A stretch of DNA of 64,000 nucleotides from Liopterus haemorrhoidalis (Eukaryota; Arthropoda; Insecta; Coleoptera; Dytiscidae), in NCBI GenBank assembly GCA_963971575.1, contig OZ020622.1:11198279-11262278 (forward strand), read 5' to 3'. Both the position numbers and the translations under genes were made by a program. This document shows, piece by piece, positions 23,811-35,829 of the stretch; position 1 is the stretch's first letter, and each line of letters starts with the position of its first letter. The notes below the pieces were generated by a model that was given only the letters and a program-made list of their open reading frames with translations, ran no database searches and was not told where the DNA came from.

Positions 23811-24229
23811 ACCCAGCCATCACTGCCTTAAAATAGCCTATACAAGAAAATTTTTAGCGGGTTTTAGCAACAGATTTTTTTTGAAAAATATTAAGAAAAA
23901 AATCTGTTCCCAGGGATGGGCCACGTGGAGGCACCCGCAGGACACAATATTGCAAAATTAAGTAATTAAAGTGGGTTCCTAACGACTAGGTGACTTATAA
24001 GGGCAGAAAAAGCTATCTGTTTGCTTTCAAATATACAGGCTCTTGAAATGGGCTTAACTTGAAAAGTTTGCAATATTTTGCCCCCCAACCCCATCTGAAA
24101 AAAAGCAAAACAAAACAAGCAGAAATAATAAAATATAAAAACAACAATAACCAAAATGCAGTAAAACAGAAAAAATGGCAATAGAATACAAAGACAAAAA
24201 ATGGCAATAAAACACAAAAGATTGCCATA

Positions 24230-24560
24230 AAACAGCAATAGCAGCAATCAGCAACATCTGCAACACATACAAAATAAGCAATACAAGTGAAGCATACATA
24301 GAAATGGGGCAATACATAGAAATGGGGCAATGCATATAAATGGGGGCAAAACATACAGAAATGTGAGAAATACACATAACATTGGGGATAGAATACAAAC
24401 ACAAAAAATGACAATAAAACACAAAAAATTGCAATAAAACAGAAATAGCAGCAATCAGCAACATCTGCAATACATACAACATAAGCAATACAAGTGAAGC
24501 ATACATATAAATGGGGCAATGCATATAAATGGGGGCAAAACATACAGAAATGTGAGAAAT
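24230..24560. repeat. Two copies of a segment of about 120-140 bp
   Basis: The block from AGCAGCAATCAGCAACATCT through the GGGGCAAAACATACAGAAAT region occurs at about 24238-24380 and again at 24447-24570. The second copy lacks one 21-bp subunit. Confidence 0.8.
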
Positions 24561-24570
24561 ACACATAAAA

Positions 24571-25125
24571 TTGGGGGCAATACACATAAAATTGGGGGCA
24601 ATACACACAAAATTGGGGGCAATACACACAAAATTGGGGACAATGCATAAAAAACGGGGGCAATGCATACAAAACGGGGGCAATGCATACAAGGCGGGGG
24701 CAATGCATACAAGGCGGGGGCAATGCATACAAGGCGGGGGCAATGCATACAAGGCGGGGGAAATGCATACAAGGCGGGGGCAATACACACAAAATTGGGG
24801 GCAATGCACATAAATGGGGGGCAATACACACAAAATTGGGCGCAATATACATAAAATTGGGGGCAATACACATAAAATTGGGGGCAATGCACATAAAATT
24901 GGGGGCAATACACATAAAATTGGGGGCAATACACATAAAATTGGGGGCAATACACACAAAATTGGGGGCAATACACATAAAATGGGGGGCAATACACACA
25001 AAATAGGGCGCAATACACATAAAATTGGGGGGTAATACACATAAAATTGGGGGCAATGCACATAAAATTGGGGACAATACACATAAAATTGGGGGGAATA
25101 CACACAAAATTGGGGGCAATACATA
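24571..25125. repeat. 21-bp minisatellite (GGGGGCAATACACATAAAATT type)
   Basis: About 26 units of 20-21 bp. A central subarray (about 24655-24780) uses a GC-richer variant, GGGGGCAATGCATACAAGGC. Because 21 is a multiple of three and the unit lacks stops, two long overlapping minus-strand frames (24013-25329, 438 residues; 24054-25226, 390 residues) stay open. Their translations are repeats such as PNFMCIA. I consider these frames by-products of repetition, not genes. Confidence 0.9.
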
Positions 25126-25129
25126 CAAA

Positions 25130-25190
25130 ATAAGCATATTAAACATGAAAACGAATACCTGAAAACCTGGAGAATACTGGTATACGAAGT
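25130..25190 (+). repeat. Right copy of the flanking repeat
   Basis: Direct repeat of 23750-23810. Confidence 0.7.
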
Positions 25191-25635
25191 GCAATCTGAA
25201 ACAGACAACATGAAAGAAAGCAACAAGAAAAAGTGAAAACATTTTTATAAAACGAAACCTAAAACCATAAGTATACAAACTCTGGGCGATTTGTAGATAA
25301 CAGGCATTTGAGCTGGGTCTCGCCGTCAAGATATCTAGCAGCCGATAAGCACAGTCTCAGCAATCACTGCAAATTAGCACCCCAAGTTCTGAAACATTTA
25401 GATTAGTCTTATATCTAAGGGAGGGTGCCACTCAGGTGGCAAGATGTTTAGAGGAAAACCTCACTTTAGGTCAAAGGGAGAGCTCAGTTTTATTGCTAAA
25501 GCGTTAAGACACGATCTTAACGCCTGGACGAGAGCTGTTTTTAAATTGAGGAGTTAATAAGAAACCAATCTCTTAAACCTCTCTGGGGACTAAAATCACT
25601 TAAGATTATTAATTTACTACCTTTTTACCATTGAA

Positions 25636-26030
25636 ATAACCAAATTCTGGACCTTCACTGTTGGGGGATAACCAAATTCTGGACCTTCACTGTTGGGGGA
25701 TAACCAAATTCTGGACCTTCACTCTTGGGGAATAACCAAATTCTGGACCTTCACTCTTGGGGAATAACCAAATTCTGCACCTTCACTGTTGGGGAATAAC
25801 CAAATTCTGGACCTTCACTGTTGGGGAATAACCAAATTCTGGACCTTCACTGTTGGGGAATAACCAAATTCTGGACCTTCACTGTTGGGGAATAACCAAA
25901 TTGTGGACCTTCACTGTTGGGGAATAACCAAATTCTTGACCTTCACTGTTGGGGGAAAACCAAATTCTGGACCTTCACTGTTGGGGGATAAACAAATTCT
26001 GGACCTTCTCTGGGGGAGAATTACCAAATT
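25636..26030 (+). repeat. 32-bp tandem repeat, about 12.5 copies
   Basis: The unit is ATAACCAAATTCTGGACCTT followed by CACTGTTGGGGG. Single-base variants occur (GTT/CTT, GGGG/GGGA), and the last units are degraded. Confidence 0.95.
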
Positions 26031-26039
26031 CTGAAACTC

Positions 26040-26520
26040 AATTTTCTGTATTTAAAACAAAATTATATGATAATTTAATTTAAAATTATTAGAAACTTCA
26101 TTTCAACAATCTCTGCTTTCTTCTTAAGGCCTCTTAGTGCATTTCGAACAGATTCAAAGTTAAAAAAGCAGATTTTTATAAATCTAATTTTAAAATTTTG
26201 AAAACTTATTTCAAATTTTCTGTATTTAAACCAAAATTATATGCTAATTTATTTTAAATTATCAGAAACTTCTTTTCAGCAAATTCTTCCTTCTTAAGGC
26301 CTCTTGCTGCATATCGAGTAGAATCAAAATAAAAAAGCAGATTTTTATAAATCTAATCTTAAAATTTTGAAAACTTATTTCAAATTTTCTGTATTTAAAC
26401 CAAAATTATGTAATTTATTTTAAATTATCAGAAACTTCTTTTCAGCAAATTCTTTCTTCTTAAGGCCTCTTGCTGCATATCAAGTAGAATCAAAATAAAA
26501 AAGCAGGTTTTTAAATCGAT
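26040..26520 (+). repeat. Tandem repeat of about 170-175 bp, three copies
   Basis: Three successive units carry TTTCTGTATTTAAA, AGAAACTTC, CTTAAGGCCTCTT and AAAAAGCAGATTTTTATAAA. The second and third are most alike. They abut the 32-bp array. Confidence 0.85.
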
Positions 26521-28579
26521 TTTTTTATAAAAAAATTTAAAACTTATTTAATATTTGCTATATTTAAAATAAAATTATAGGTTTTCATCGAGTACATGTA
26601 TAAGTTTCTAGACCTCTGATACTATATTAAAGTCACGTGGTTTGCATGACGTTTCTACCGCTTTTATTTCTGAATACACTCAAAACACAAACTTTTCTAA
26701 AATTTTAAATTGGTGACGAATAGAGTATACTAGGTTCTCAATTTCTAGACCTCCGGCACTATAAAGTCACATGGGTAACGTGACGTTTCGATCATATAAA
26801 ACTAATTTTATTAAAAGTATCTATATTATTTAAAATAATTATGGGTTCTTATCGCCTAAGTGGCGAACAGGGCATAGTAGACCGACACTATAAAGTCACA
26901 GGGCTGTGACATTTCGATTATTTAAAAAAAATTAATAATTAAATAATCGGTTTCTTTTTTAATTAATGAATAGGGCAAAATAGGTTCTCAATTTCTAGAC
27001 CTCCGGTACTGTAGTAAAGTTACATGGGTAGCGTGACGATTGCTGTATGAAAAAGTATTTAAAATTAATCGAGATTGACTCGAATCTCATGATTGTATAT
27101 CGAAAAATTAAATGAATATCATGGGACTGAAAATTTGTATGAACTATAATTATTGGTTCCAATCACTTAAGTGGGAAATAGGGTGAGTATGTTCTCTGTA
27201 TTTATATAAAAATCACATGCGCTGTGTGACTTTTCGTTTTACTAATATATAAACAGGTTTAATTAATGGAAAGTGAGTCGACACCTGAAATGACTGCATA
27301 TCGAAAAACCAAAAGGGGATTCCAGCCCGTAAACCTGGTTTTAGGTTACGTTGGTAATTATTTTACCATGGAGTTATATTTTGAGGTTTTAAATTTTTTG
27401 AAAAAAACTAAAATTATTTTTGGAAAATTTTTTGAAATATTATTTTTGAAGAACTAAGTTTGCTAAATTTAAATCTGAAAAATGACTGGTTTTGTCCCAA
27501 TAGAATGAAGTTTAAGTATTAGTCTATACTGAGTCGACCCCTAAGCTGATCTTTGATTAATGAAAATTATTTTCGAAAAATATTTTTGAAAAAAAAAAAA
27601 TATTATTAATTATGTTTTTGATGACTTTATGAGATTATGACAAAATTAAAACAAAAACTTTGAGAAAAATATTTTTTAGAAGAATTTTGAAAACGTTTTA
27701 AAAACAAAAAACAAATTACTAAATTATTTTGATAAAAAAAATTGAAAATAATGATATTACCTCGAACATTGTGAATTTTTTTATTTAAAAACAGAAAATA
27801 ACTGGACTTATTAACTCTATGCCGTTTTTTTTTTTTTCTAAAGTTATTAGTTGACCCCAGAGCTGATACAATTTCTCAAATATTATTGAAATATTAAAAA
27901 AGTAAAAAATTTAAAAAATAACGAAAAAAAATTGGGATTTTTTTGAGAACAAATTAAAAAAAATAATAATAGTTAAAATTAACTGGTCATATATATAGTA
28001 ATTTTTAAGTATTACTCTACTACTATTAATATACAAATTTTCAAAAATAATTTAATACTGGTTATATCTCTAAATAATCATTTTTAAGTATTACTTGATC
28101 ATGCGTCAACCCCTCTGCTGATTGCATAAAATCTTAAACATTATTAAAATAATAACAAAATAAAAAATTTTAAAACTATTTTAAAAAATAAATTTTGAAA
28201 AATAATGTAATAACTCAAAATGACTGGTCATATCTCGGTATAGTAATATTTAAGTATTACTCGACGCTGAGTCAACCCCTCTGTTGACTACACACTCTTA
28301 AATATAATATAAATATTTTTTAAAAAAATGTAAAAAAAAAATATTAAATAATATCGAATTAAAAAAATTAAAAAATGAATTGAAAAATTGAAAAATAACT
28401 TAAAAAAATTATTTCTAAAAAAAACATTAAAAAATATTGATTATTAAAATTTAAAAAATGCTATTTTTAAAAAACTATTTTAAAAATAATGTTCATTCTT
28501 GAAAATACTAAAAATGTCTATATTTTATTTAAATTAGTCTGCTGAGTCGGCTCTTAGCCGATCTGCATATCAGAATAAA

Positions 28580-28660
28580 AATTCAATGGTCTGAATTTAA
28601 ACCATTTTCTTGTGCTCTGTAGCTAAATCAAAACCACGAAACCACACAACTAAAAAATAA
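28580..28660 (-). other. tRNA-like relic 1
   Basis: On the minus strand TTCGTGGTTTTGATTTAGCT leads into ACAGAGCACAAG and the weak T-arm ATGGTTTAAATTCAGACCAT. It follows the order seen in relics 2-4. Confidence 0.35.
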
Positions 28661-28817
28661 TTTAATATTAACAAAAAAATTGATTAATAAAAATAATGTA
28701 CTATATACTAACAGCCATTATAATACTTCTAATGGCAATAAAAAAAAAAACTCTAAAATACGTTTCAAAAATGGTTAAAACTAATTTTAATTTACGGCTT
28801 TAGGGTTAGCCAGTTAG

Positions 28818-28890
28818 TGCTATATCAAAGGATATAGCATTGAAATGTCCTCTTTTTGAAAGAGGACACCAAAAAATCCTCCAAAGGATT
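28818..28890. other. Three consecutive perfect hairpins
   Basis: TGCTATATC-AAAG-GATATAGCA (28818-28839, 9-bp stem) comes first. TGTCCTCTTT-TTG-AAAGAGGACA (28846-28868, 10 bp) is second. AATCCT-CCAA-AGGATT (28875-28890, 6 bp) is third. They fall within 73 bases of otherwise unstructured AT-rich sequence. Confidence 0.8.
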
Positions 28891-28969
28891 ATAGTCTTAC
28901 ACACAAAATCACAAAAAATAAATAAAGGTATTTATTATTAATTAATTTAAAAACATCTTTCTGGTCGGA

Positions 28970-29660
28970 ATACGTTTGACTTAATCTAAAATTTTCCATT
29001 CATTTCAAGCGCTAAATAGCCTCATCCAGAAGTACCTAAAGGCAACACCTATCCCTAGGTTCGCCAACCAATTTGGTTAGGCTCCCCTTGGGGGTCCCAG
29101 GATTACCTAAAAAGTCAACCAGGATCACCGGCAAAATATATTCATATTGGCGAAATTGTCAAAAAAGGATAATTTATGTTGTTTAACGTCATCCAGCCTC
29201 TTCCATACCAAAGGATATGGCCTTGTCAGCCTTCGGTCAGACGGAAGGGCGCCGGGAACCGAGGGCGCAAATAATTTTGTACAAAGGGAATAAAAAAAAA
29301 AATAATTAAATTCCAACCAATTTTCTTCAATCATCAACTTAAAAATAAAACGCTTGATGAATGAATTTCCAATGAATCCATCCAAGTCAAACGTTGGAAA
29401 CACTCCACCACATACTTCAAGGATCTTAAGAAAACCTCCCCTGTATCCTAAAAATACAGGAACGATAATCCTCCCCATGGAAAATTCATACAGTCCATCC
29501 TGCCTTAGTGAGAGGCCAAACGTTTCCCAGCTATGGAGAACGGACTTCCCAAACACTCTGAAGAGGGACGTAGGGTACCCTAGGTCCAGCCAGTAACTTC
29601 TGGAGAGTACACCAGTGGACCCATGACCCTGAGACCCAAATACAAATACAAAGAAAAATT
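28970..29660. other. GC-richer island, no gene recognised
   Basis: The composition rises relative to its neighbours and short hairpins recur (AACCAATTTGGTT; CCTGTAT..ATACAGG; TAGGGTACCCTA). A minus-strand frame of 143 residues (29125-29556) has no motif I recognise. Confidence 0.4.
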
Positions 29661-29854
29661 GAATGTTCGCAAGATGACTTATATTTTTTTGAGCAAAATT
29701 TTGATAAAATTTATAAAGGTCAACCAGCGTTAGGCTACTATCGCCAGGTATAAGTTCAAATTGACAAACATTTTACAATTACATATTGACCAGAAAAATT
29801 TAATTTTAATTAATTAATTTTATTTTTAACGTTATGTTCCAACTTTGAGAACAA

Positions 29855-29945
29855 TATAGGATTGTTCTGAAGTATTGTCCGGGGTTTGAGCCCTGTTTTG
29901 TGCTGTGTAAGCAAATGTGTAACCACGTACTACAATTTGTAACAG
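29855..29945 (-). other. tRNA-like relic 2
   Basis: On the minus strand TACGTGGTTACACATTTGCT is followed by ACACAGCACAAAACAGG and the B-box-like GCTCAAACC. Confidence 0.4.
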
Positions 29946-30404
29946 ATAAAAATATTAATAAAACCAAAAAATGATTTGAAATCCACGAGTTGCAATTTTG
30001 GCAAATTTCCAAAACGCGCCATTTCGGATTTGATCCAAATTTGAACCCAATGGACTACAAATACAGCAAAACTAAATGGAGCCGATTTTGGACTCCAAAC
30101 TGTCATGAGACAGCTAAGTAAAAAAAATGAACTCTGAATTTGGAAAACTAAATATTGAAAAATAAATTTGGAAAAATTGGATATTTATTTTATTTAAAAA
30201 AATTGCCATTTGAAGTATTTTTAATAATAATTTATCAATGCCTAAGTGGCGTATTGATTATAAAATATTTATTTTTTTCTAGACCTCCGGTACTATGTCA
30301 AAATCACGTGAAATTGACATTTTGTCCGTTTAAATGGTTTAAATTTAGTTTTGTAAGTTTTGCTAAAGCTGAGTCAGCCCCTTGGTTGACTGCAGAGTAT
30401 CAAA

Positions 30405-30480
30405 TTTGGAATACGAAAATTCCGTGGTGTCGGGTTTTGAACCCGTCTCCCAGGGTTTCATAAGTTAAGTTTTTTACCAC
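30405..30480 (-). other. tRNA-like relic 3
   Basis: On the minus strand TGTGGTAAAAAACTTAACTT leads into ATGAAACCCTGGGAGAC and the T-arm ACGGG-TTCAAAA-CCCGA, whose loop fits a B-box. GTGGT near the start could pair with ACCAC at the end, like an acceptor stem. Confidence 0.45.
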
Positions 30481-30774
30481 AGAGAACGTAATTTTTAATA
30501 CTAAAAATTATTTTAAAAAATTAAAATTGTTAAGAAAATTTTAAAAAGGTTAATATTATTAAAATTATTTTAAAAGAACATTATTTTTAAAACTAGTTTT
30601 GAAAAAAAAATAGGAAAAAAATTTGAACTATTTTTGAAAATTATTTTTTGTAATTATTGTTGATAAATAAATTTTGAAAAATTGAATTTACAAACAGAAA
30701 CTGACCGGTCATTTTAAGTATTACTACTTGGCAGAGTCGATCCAATTGCCGATCTGCACAGTAACGGAAAATTA

Positions 30775-30840
30775 AATTTCGTGACATCGGGGTTTGAACC
30801 CGAGTCCCTGTGCCCCAGATTACGGAGCATTAAAGTTCTT
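30775..30840 (-). other. tRNA-like relic 4
   Basis: On the minus strand TCGGG-TTCAAAC-CCCGA is a perfect tRNA T-arm (5-bp stem, 7-base loop). It is preceded by GGCACAGGGAC. A recognisable D-arm or A-box is missing. Confidence 0.45.
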
Positions 30841-30842
30841 CA

Positions 30843-30869
30843 ATATATATATATATATATATATATATA
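30843..30869. repeat. (AT)n microsatellite
   Basis: About 13 AT units. Confidence 0.9.
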
Positions 30870-31199
30870 ATAAATATATCTGACTAAAATTTTGAAAATA
30901 ATATAACCAACAAATATTTTGGAAATATTTTGAAAACTTAATTTTGAAAACTATTTTTGGAAAATTCAAATTAAAAATTGACCAGCTATTATCTGTTTTT
31001 AAACAGTATTTTCCCAGCATCTTCTATCTATTTTTCAGTATTATACAATGCTGAGTCAACCCCAGAGCTGATAAACAGCAATCCAAACTCCACGGCATTC
31101 CGTAGTTTAGATTTTGAAATAACTATTTTTGAACACCAAACTTTGGAAATGAAACGTTCTAAACCGAAAAAAAAAACAATTTGAAAAAAAAAATAACTA

Positions 31200-32270
31200 A
31201 TTGGAAATATATTGGATTTGATTTTTGAGAACCTATTTTCGAGAACCTAGTTTTGAAATAAGAATTTTGGACGAAAGAATTTTTGTTTTGAAAACTAATG
31301 TAAAAATAATTTAAAAAGTTACTTTTGAAAACTCTCTTCCTGAAAATGAATTATGAAAAAAACATTTTGAAAATTTATTTTAGAATATTTTCGAAAAAAA
31401 TAATTTTGAATTTAATATTTTTGAAAGCCTATTAGAGAGCATATTTTTAAAAAGATAATTTTTAAATAAACTATTCTGAAAAGCTGTTGTTGAAAATTTT
31501 AAAATCTACTTTTTAATACAACTTTACCTGAAATCTAATTTTGAAAAAAAGAATTACCTACTAGTCAAAAAAATATATTGAAACTATTTTGAAAAAATAC
31601 GTAAATAACGTTTTTAAAACCAAGATTGAAGAAAAACTATTTTCTTTTTTGTTTGTTTGTTGGCTTTAGCAACTTTAGCTAACTAGCCAAAAAAACTATT
31701 TTTAAAATCAAAAATTAAACGATTTAAAAAACCTGCTTTTTAATTATTTTCTCCTGAAATAAACTCCTGAAGTATCCTAAACAAAAAACAGAATTAGCAC
31801 AAAATAAATCATAAAAACTAAACTTAAAACTAATTTTCAAATAACTTAAAAATTAAAACTTTCAAGCACCTGTTGAACAGGATTTAAATTTTACCAACAC
31901 AAACCAATTAATTTACTAGAAGTTGCATTTTGCAAAATCCAATAAAGAAAACTGGTCCTCAACATGTCGGATTTAAAGCACCTACAGACATGTCCCATTT
32001 TCGGACCAAAAGCAGCCCAATAATATGAACAAATCTTGTAGAATTTATAAGGTTGGTAACACTACATCTGGTTATGAGTAAAAAATTCGTTCACTCGAAA
32101 AAAATACCCACTTCCAGAGAGCATTACCGGGTATTAGCACCCACATAAAATTCGACCAATATGTAAAATAACATGTGGCTGTAATACCCAAGAAAAATGG
32201 TTTTAATTTAAAAATCTGGAAGTCTTGATTTGTTGGAAACTGCTTCTGTTGAATCTCGAGAAGACGCAAC
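31200..32270. other. Low-complexity AT-rich DNA
   Basis: Dominated by AAAATTTTGAAAA-like runs; nothing else is seen. Confidence 0.4.
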
Positions 32271-32279
32271 CATACCTAA

Positions 32280-33160
32280 TTGCCTCTCCTGCGAGTGTTA
32301 GTAGGTCGAGCTGAAAGAGGAGGTGATCTTTCCTAACGGCGAACGTAATTCTTTCCGGGGAAGGCGCAAGGACAAAGGACAAAGCGAGTTACCCCCCACC
32401 CACAAAAAACCCAAACGTGGAAAGAAATAACGTTCAACCGTATTGTATTCACACAACAGAGCTGGTTCCTCCACGTCTATAGAAGAGTCCGTGGAGGGCT
32501 CTATTGTAAGCCATCGCCGCCCGATCCGATGCACATGGAAAGGGCTTGGGCTCCACCGGAGGAATCGCGAGGGCAACGAACAACCTAGAGGAAAGAGGAT
32601 GCTTGCCCAGAACAAACTTGTGCCCGCATTAAAGGGAATCCGAGTTTGCACAAGTATCAAGGTAACCTGAAATGTTTACTTCTGACCTCAGGAATTTTAA
32701 ACTAATATTAAAACAACAAAAAATGGCGTGAGTGTTTAAAACAACTCACTAAAAGAAATAATAGTGAAGTTTATTGTAACTTCAAGAGTTAAATTTTTTG
32801 AAGGCTCGTTCCTTCACTCGGTCGATCAGTTTATCTATCGAAAGATTCTTTACCGACCGGCTTCCAAAAGTTAACTTTTACTGAATTTATTGTTTTACGA
32901 GCGCTACCCATCCGTTGGGTAGTTGGCTCCGTGATCAGGCGGTGTCAAACATCCCTTACCCTTGGCTAGGCCTTGGGGGGAAACGTCAGATCGTCCCGAC
33001 CAGTAAAAAGACTCTACCAAAAGAAACAAAACTCATTCGTGACATCTTTGGTCACCTTCAGTCAACTAGTATCTCTCGTCTCCCTCGGCTAGGCCGTTAA
33101 GGTAGGGAAAAACTCGGAAAAGACTTGGTCAACCGGCACCTACAATCCCTGAGACAGAAA
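32280..33160. other. Two GC-richer islands, unassigned
   Basis: The segments at about 32280-32670 and 32800-33160 are less AT-rich than their surroundings and contain short open frames in several registers with no recognised motif. TTGGCTAGGCC at about 32960 and CTCGGCTAGGCCG at about 33077 are similar, as are flanking CCC/TCC tracts. They may be parts of an old unrecognised element. Confidence 0.35.
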
Positions 33161-33919
33161 TAAACCATGTGTATCATGAAAAGCGCAGTGTATTTAGTGT
33201 TGTGTGTGTTTTGGTGAGATTTAACTACCAACTGAATAACCAAAAAGTTACCAGTTGTTAGAACTCACCAGTCCTCTGAATTATCTGTCAGAATCAACTA
33301 GAATCTTTCTAGATAAAAGTCCAAATCTAAATCGACCCTAGTTAATAACAACAGACGCATCAAAGGGGGTGTAGTACCTGTAGTTTATTTTTTGCAAAAC
33401 CCAACAGAAACATACGCAGATGATCTGTGAGTGCCACAAGAAATAAACACACTTTCACACAAAGGTACCATGTGTGGAAGGATATTTAATTGGTCTACAA
33501 GCAAACCTTGCAGCATACAAAACAGACACACGATTGTTAGTTTGATTTATCCATCTCTAACATACCTTTACTTCGGCTGATGTACAATTTGATAAACTTT
33601 TTTAGGGTGACAAAGAAACAAATTCACCCTAAAAATGATTACAGACTGTACAGAGAGAATCAACTTGGATATAAGAGGCTTTTGATATTTGATAAAATTA
33701 TTACTTTCCCCCCATTTCTCACGGAGGAAAAATATTTCAACATTTAAAATTTATTTACCTACCTAAACTAAAATTTCTTTATATTTCTTTCAATTTGTGT
33801 TAAATTTTCTTTATTAAACATGCATTACTTTACTTTTTTCAATCAAAAAATCAAAAATCATGCATTTTATCAATAAAAAAATCATTTATTTCTTTCTTAA
33901 TCATTGCTGTTTTGCAAAT

Positions 33920-34370
33920 TTGTAGGTCCTAAGCGACCTGTGTGTGGTACAAAGGGGTAGTTTTAAGGGGCAGCACTAGCTAGCCCCCCAAAACAATAAA
34001 TACGCCCCCAAAGTACGCGTGTGCTTGTACCTAAGTACTGTTTGTGTTTGTGTTACCAGGGACGTGCCCTAGATGGCAGCACTAGCTAACCAAACAGGGC
34101 ACAAATTGGCTGTCCTCATGGTAAGCGTGTGTGATTTTATTTTTTAATATTATCATGCACATTTTTATATGTATGTGTATTTGTCTGTGTGTACGAGTGT
34201 GTGTTACTCGGAGTATGCCCTAAGGGATAGCACTAGCTTCCCCCCCAGGACAATTAAAGACCACTCCGAAGTAAGCGTGTGGGAATTTAATTTTGCTTTA
34301 GTTGGGGTGTGTTTTAAGTGGTAGCTTTAAGCTTCCCACCCAAGACACGATACAGGCTACCCCAAGGAAA
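33920..34370 (+). repeat. Degenerate tandem repeat of about 110-120 bp
   Basis: About four units contain GGCAGCACTAGCTAGCCCCC-like cores followed by AGTACGCGTGTG or AAGTAAGCGTGTG. The surrounding 33160-35320 is AT-rich with no genes seen. Confidence 0.6.
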
Positions 34371-35324
34371 AGCGAAATTCAAATTTAAAAACTCAAAAAT
34401 ATTTAAAACATTTTAATTGATTTTAATTTTAATACAAAAATGAATTATCTTAAAAGTGTGTAAAAATTGAAATCTAAATTTAACTAAATTTGACTAATTA
34501 AAAATTTGACTAAAAATTTGAAGCTTAAGATAGTACTCAAAAAAATTATCTCAAAACATTGACTAAAAAATGTACTCAAAAATCGGTCTAAAAAACTAAT
34601 TATAAAATATTGACTTAAAAGTTTAACTATTTAAATTGACTCAAAAAATTTCCTAACACATAAGAAAACAATTAAAAAAAATTGTGTGTGTGTGTATGCA
34701 TTTATATAAAAAAGGTACAAAAAAAAATATTTCTCTTAAAAAAATTGATTCTAAAATATTGACTTTAGGTCAATAAAGTCAATATTTTACGTGATGACCT
34801 GAAAATAAAAAACTGCTCAAATTCGAGCCGACAATATTAAAAAATATTGTCCCTTATCTGTTTCTTTCTTAAATCTAGCATGCAAAATTACTGTGTGCCT
34901 TTTTAGTGTGTCATGAAAATGCCTCAAATATATCCAGTCAGCCTTAGTAAATTAACGTCCAGTTCAAATAAGAATGCAATAGTTAACGCTGCAAAACGAA
35001 AACGATTTACAGCAAATACTATATATATATAAAATGAAAATTTAAATAAATAATACGATAACAATTAGGTTATCGACTCAAATTCCATACAAAGGATATT
35101 TTGAATTTGAAATTATAATTTTTAAAAATTATATAAAATATTTAAAAATGGTTTAAAACCCCAAACAGAATCATTATTTCTCCAGAATTAATGTCTGTAA
35201 TAAATAATGTAACGATTATTTTGACAAGTTTTGTTAATTGCAAGAGATGATGCATTCTTAATTGGAATAAACTACAGAAACATTTCTACTTAACGGTTTT
35301 ACACGGCTGTTTTAGATCTTCGAT

Positions 35325-35480
35325 GTCCTTTTGGATCTGGTCCCGTTTCGTCCTCGTCCTGGTTGGTTCTGATGTCCTTTTGGATCTGGTCCCGTTTCGT
35401 CCTCGTCCTGGTTGGTTCCTTATCCTGCTTGGCTCCTGTCCTAATTGGTTCCTTATTCCAGTTGGTCCTTATCCAAGTCC
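35325..35480 (+). repeat. Tandem repeat of about 55 bp
   Basis: GATGTCCTTTTGGATCTGGT followed by CCCGTTTCGTCCTCGTCC and TGGTTGGTT is present twice, then degraded (TTGGCTCCTGTCC, TTGGTTCCTTATTCC). Confidence 0.85.
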
Positions 35481-35645
35481 TTAGGGATCTACAAATAATT
35501 AAAATTCATTAAAATTAAATAAATAAAAATAATAGGTTCCAAACGCCTATTAGCGGCGTATAAGGGGCAGAGAAGGTAAGCTCTCAGTTTCTAGACCGCG
35601 GCCATAGATATGTAAGTCAAATAAAAAAATTAATTGTGAAACTAT

Positions 35646-35829
35646 AGTCAGTTTTTTTGGTTTAAGCGGAACTAGATTATGAATTCTAGTAACTTTTACC
35701 GTTTAAGTGAGGCTTTTGATCATTTTGTTTAGCAAAAGCCCTCTTTAAACCTAAAAAGAAGAACTCATGACAACTTAAAAAAATAAAAATTCCAGTTAGT
35801 TCCGCTTAAACGTTTTGGAATAACCTATA
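35646..35829. mobile_element. GGCGGAACTA-family MITE, medium form
   Basis: The arms GGTTTAAGCGGAACTAGATT and TTAGTTCCGCTTAAACG are inverted repeats, with ends near TA. It resembles the copy at 1959-2132 inside (GCTTTTGATCATTTT). Confidence 0.65.

Larger units (their letters stand above)
26520..31200. repeat. Long degenerate repeat domain, AT-rich
   Basis: No genes. Two recurring motifs mark repeated units. One is TCTAGACCTCCGGTACTA with a nearby AAAGTCACATGGGT (about 26610, 26750, 26880, 26995, 30280). The other is GAGTCGACCCC..GCTGAT (about 27290, 27530, 27850, 28100, 28270, 28545, 30370, 30735, 31050). Spacing is irregular, roughly 130-350 bp. In between lie runs of AATTTTGAAAA. Four units carry tRNA-like arms on the minus strand. 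Confidence 0.6.

Noticed and set aside
24013..25329. 438-residue ORF as a genuine secreted or membrane repeat protein
   Set aside because: The frame stays open because the 21-bp unit is a multiple of three and lacks stops; a second overlapping frame of 390 residues is open too. No start context, splice sites or non-repetitive domain support a gene.
29125..29556. 143-residue minus-strand ORF as a host gene
   Set aside because: No recognisable domain, no plausible splice or promoter context, and it lies in a repeat-derived domain.
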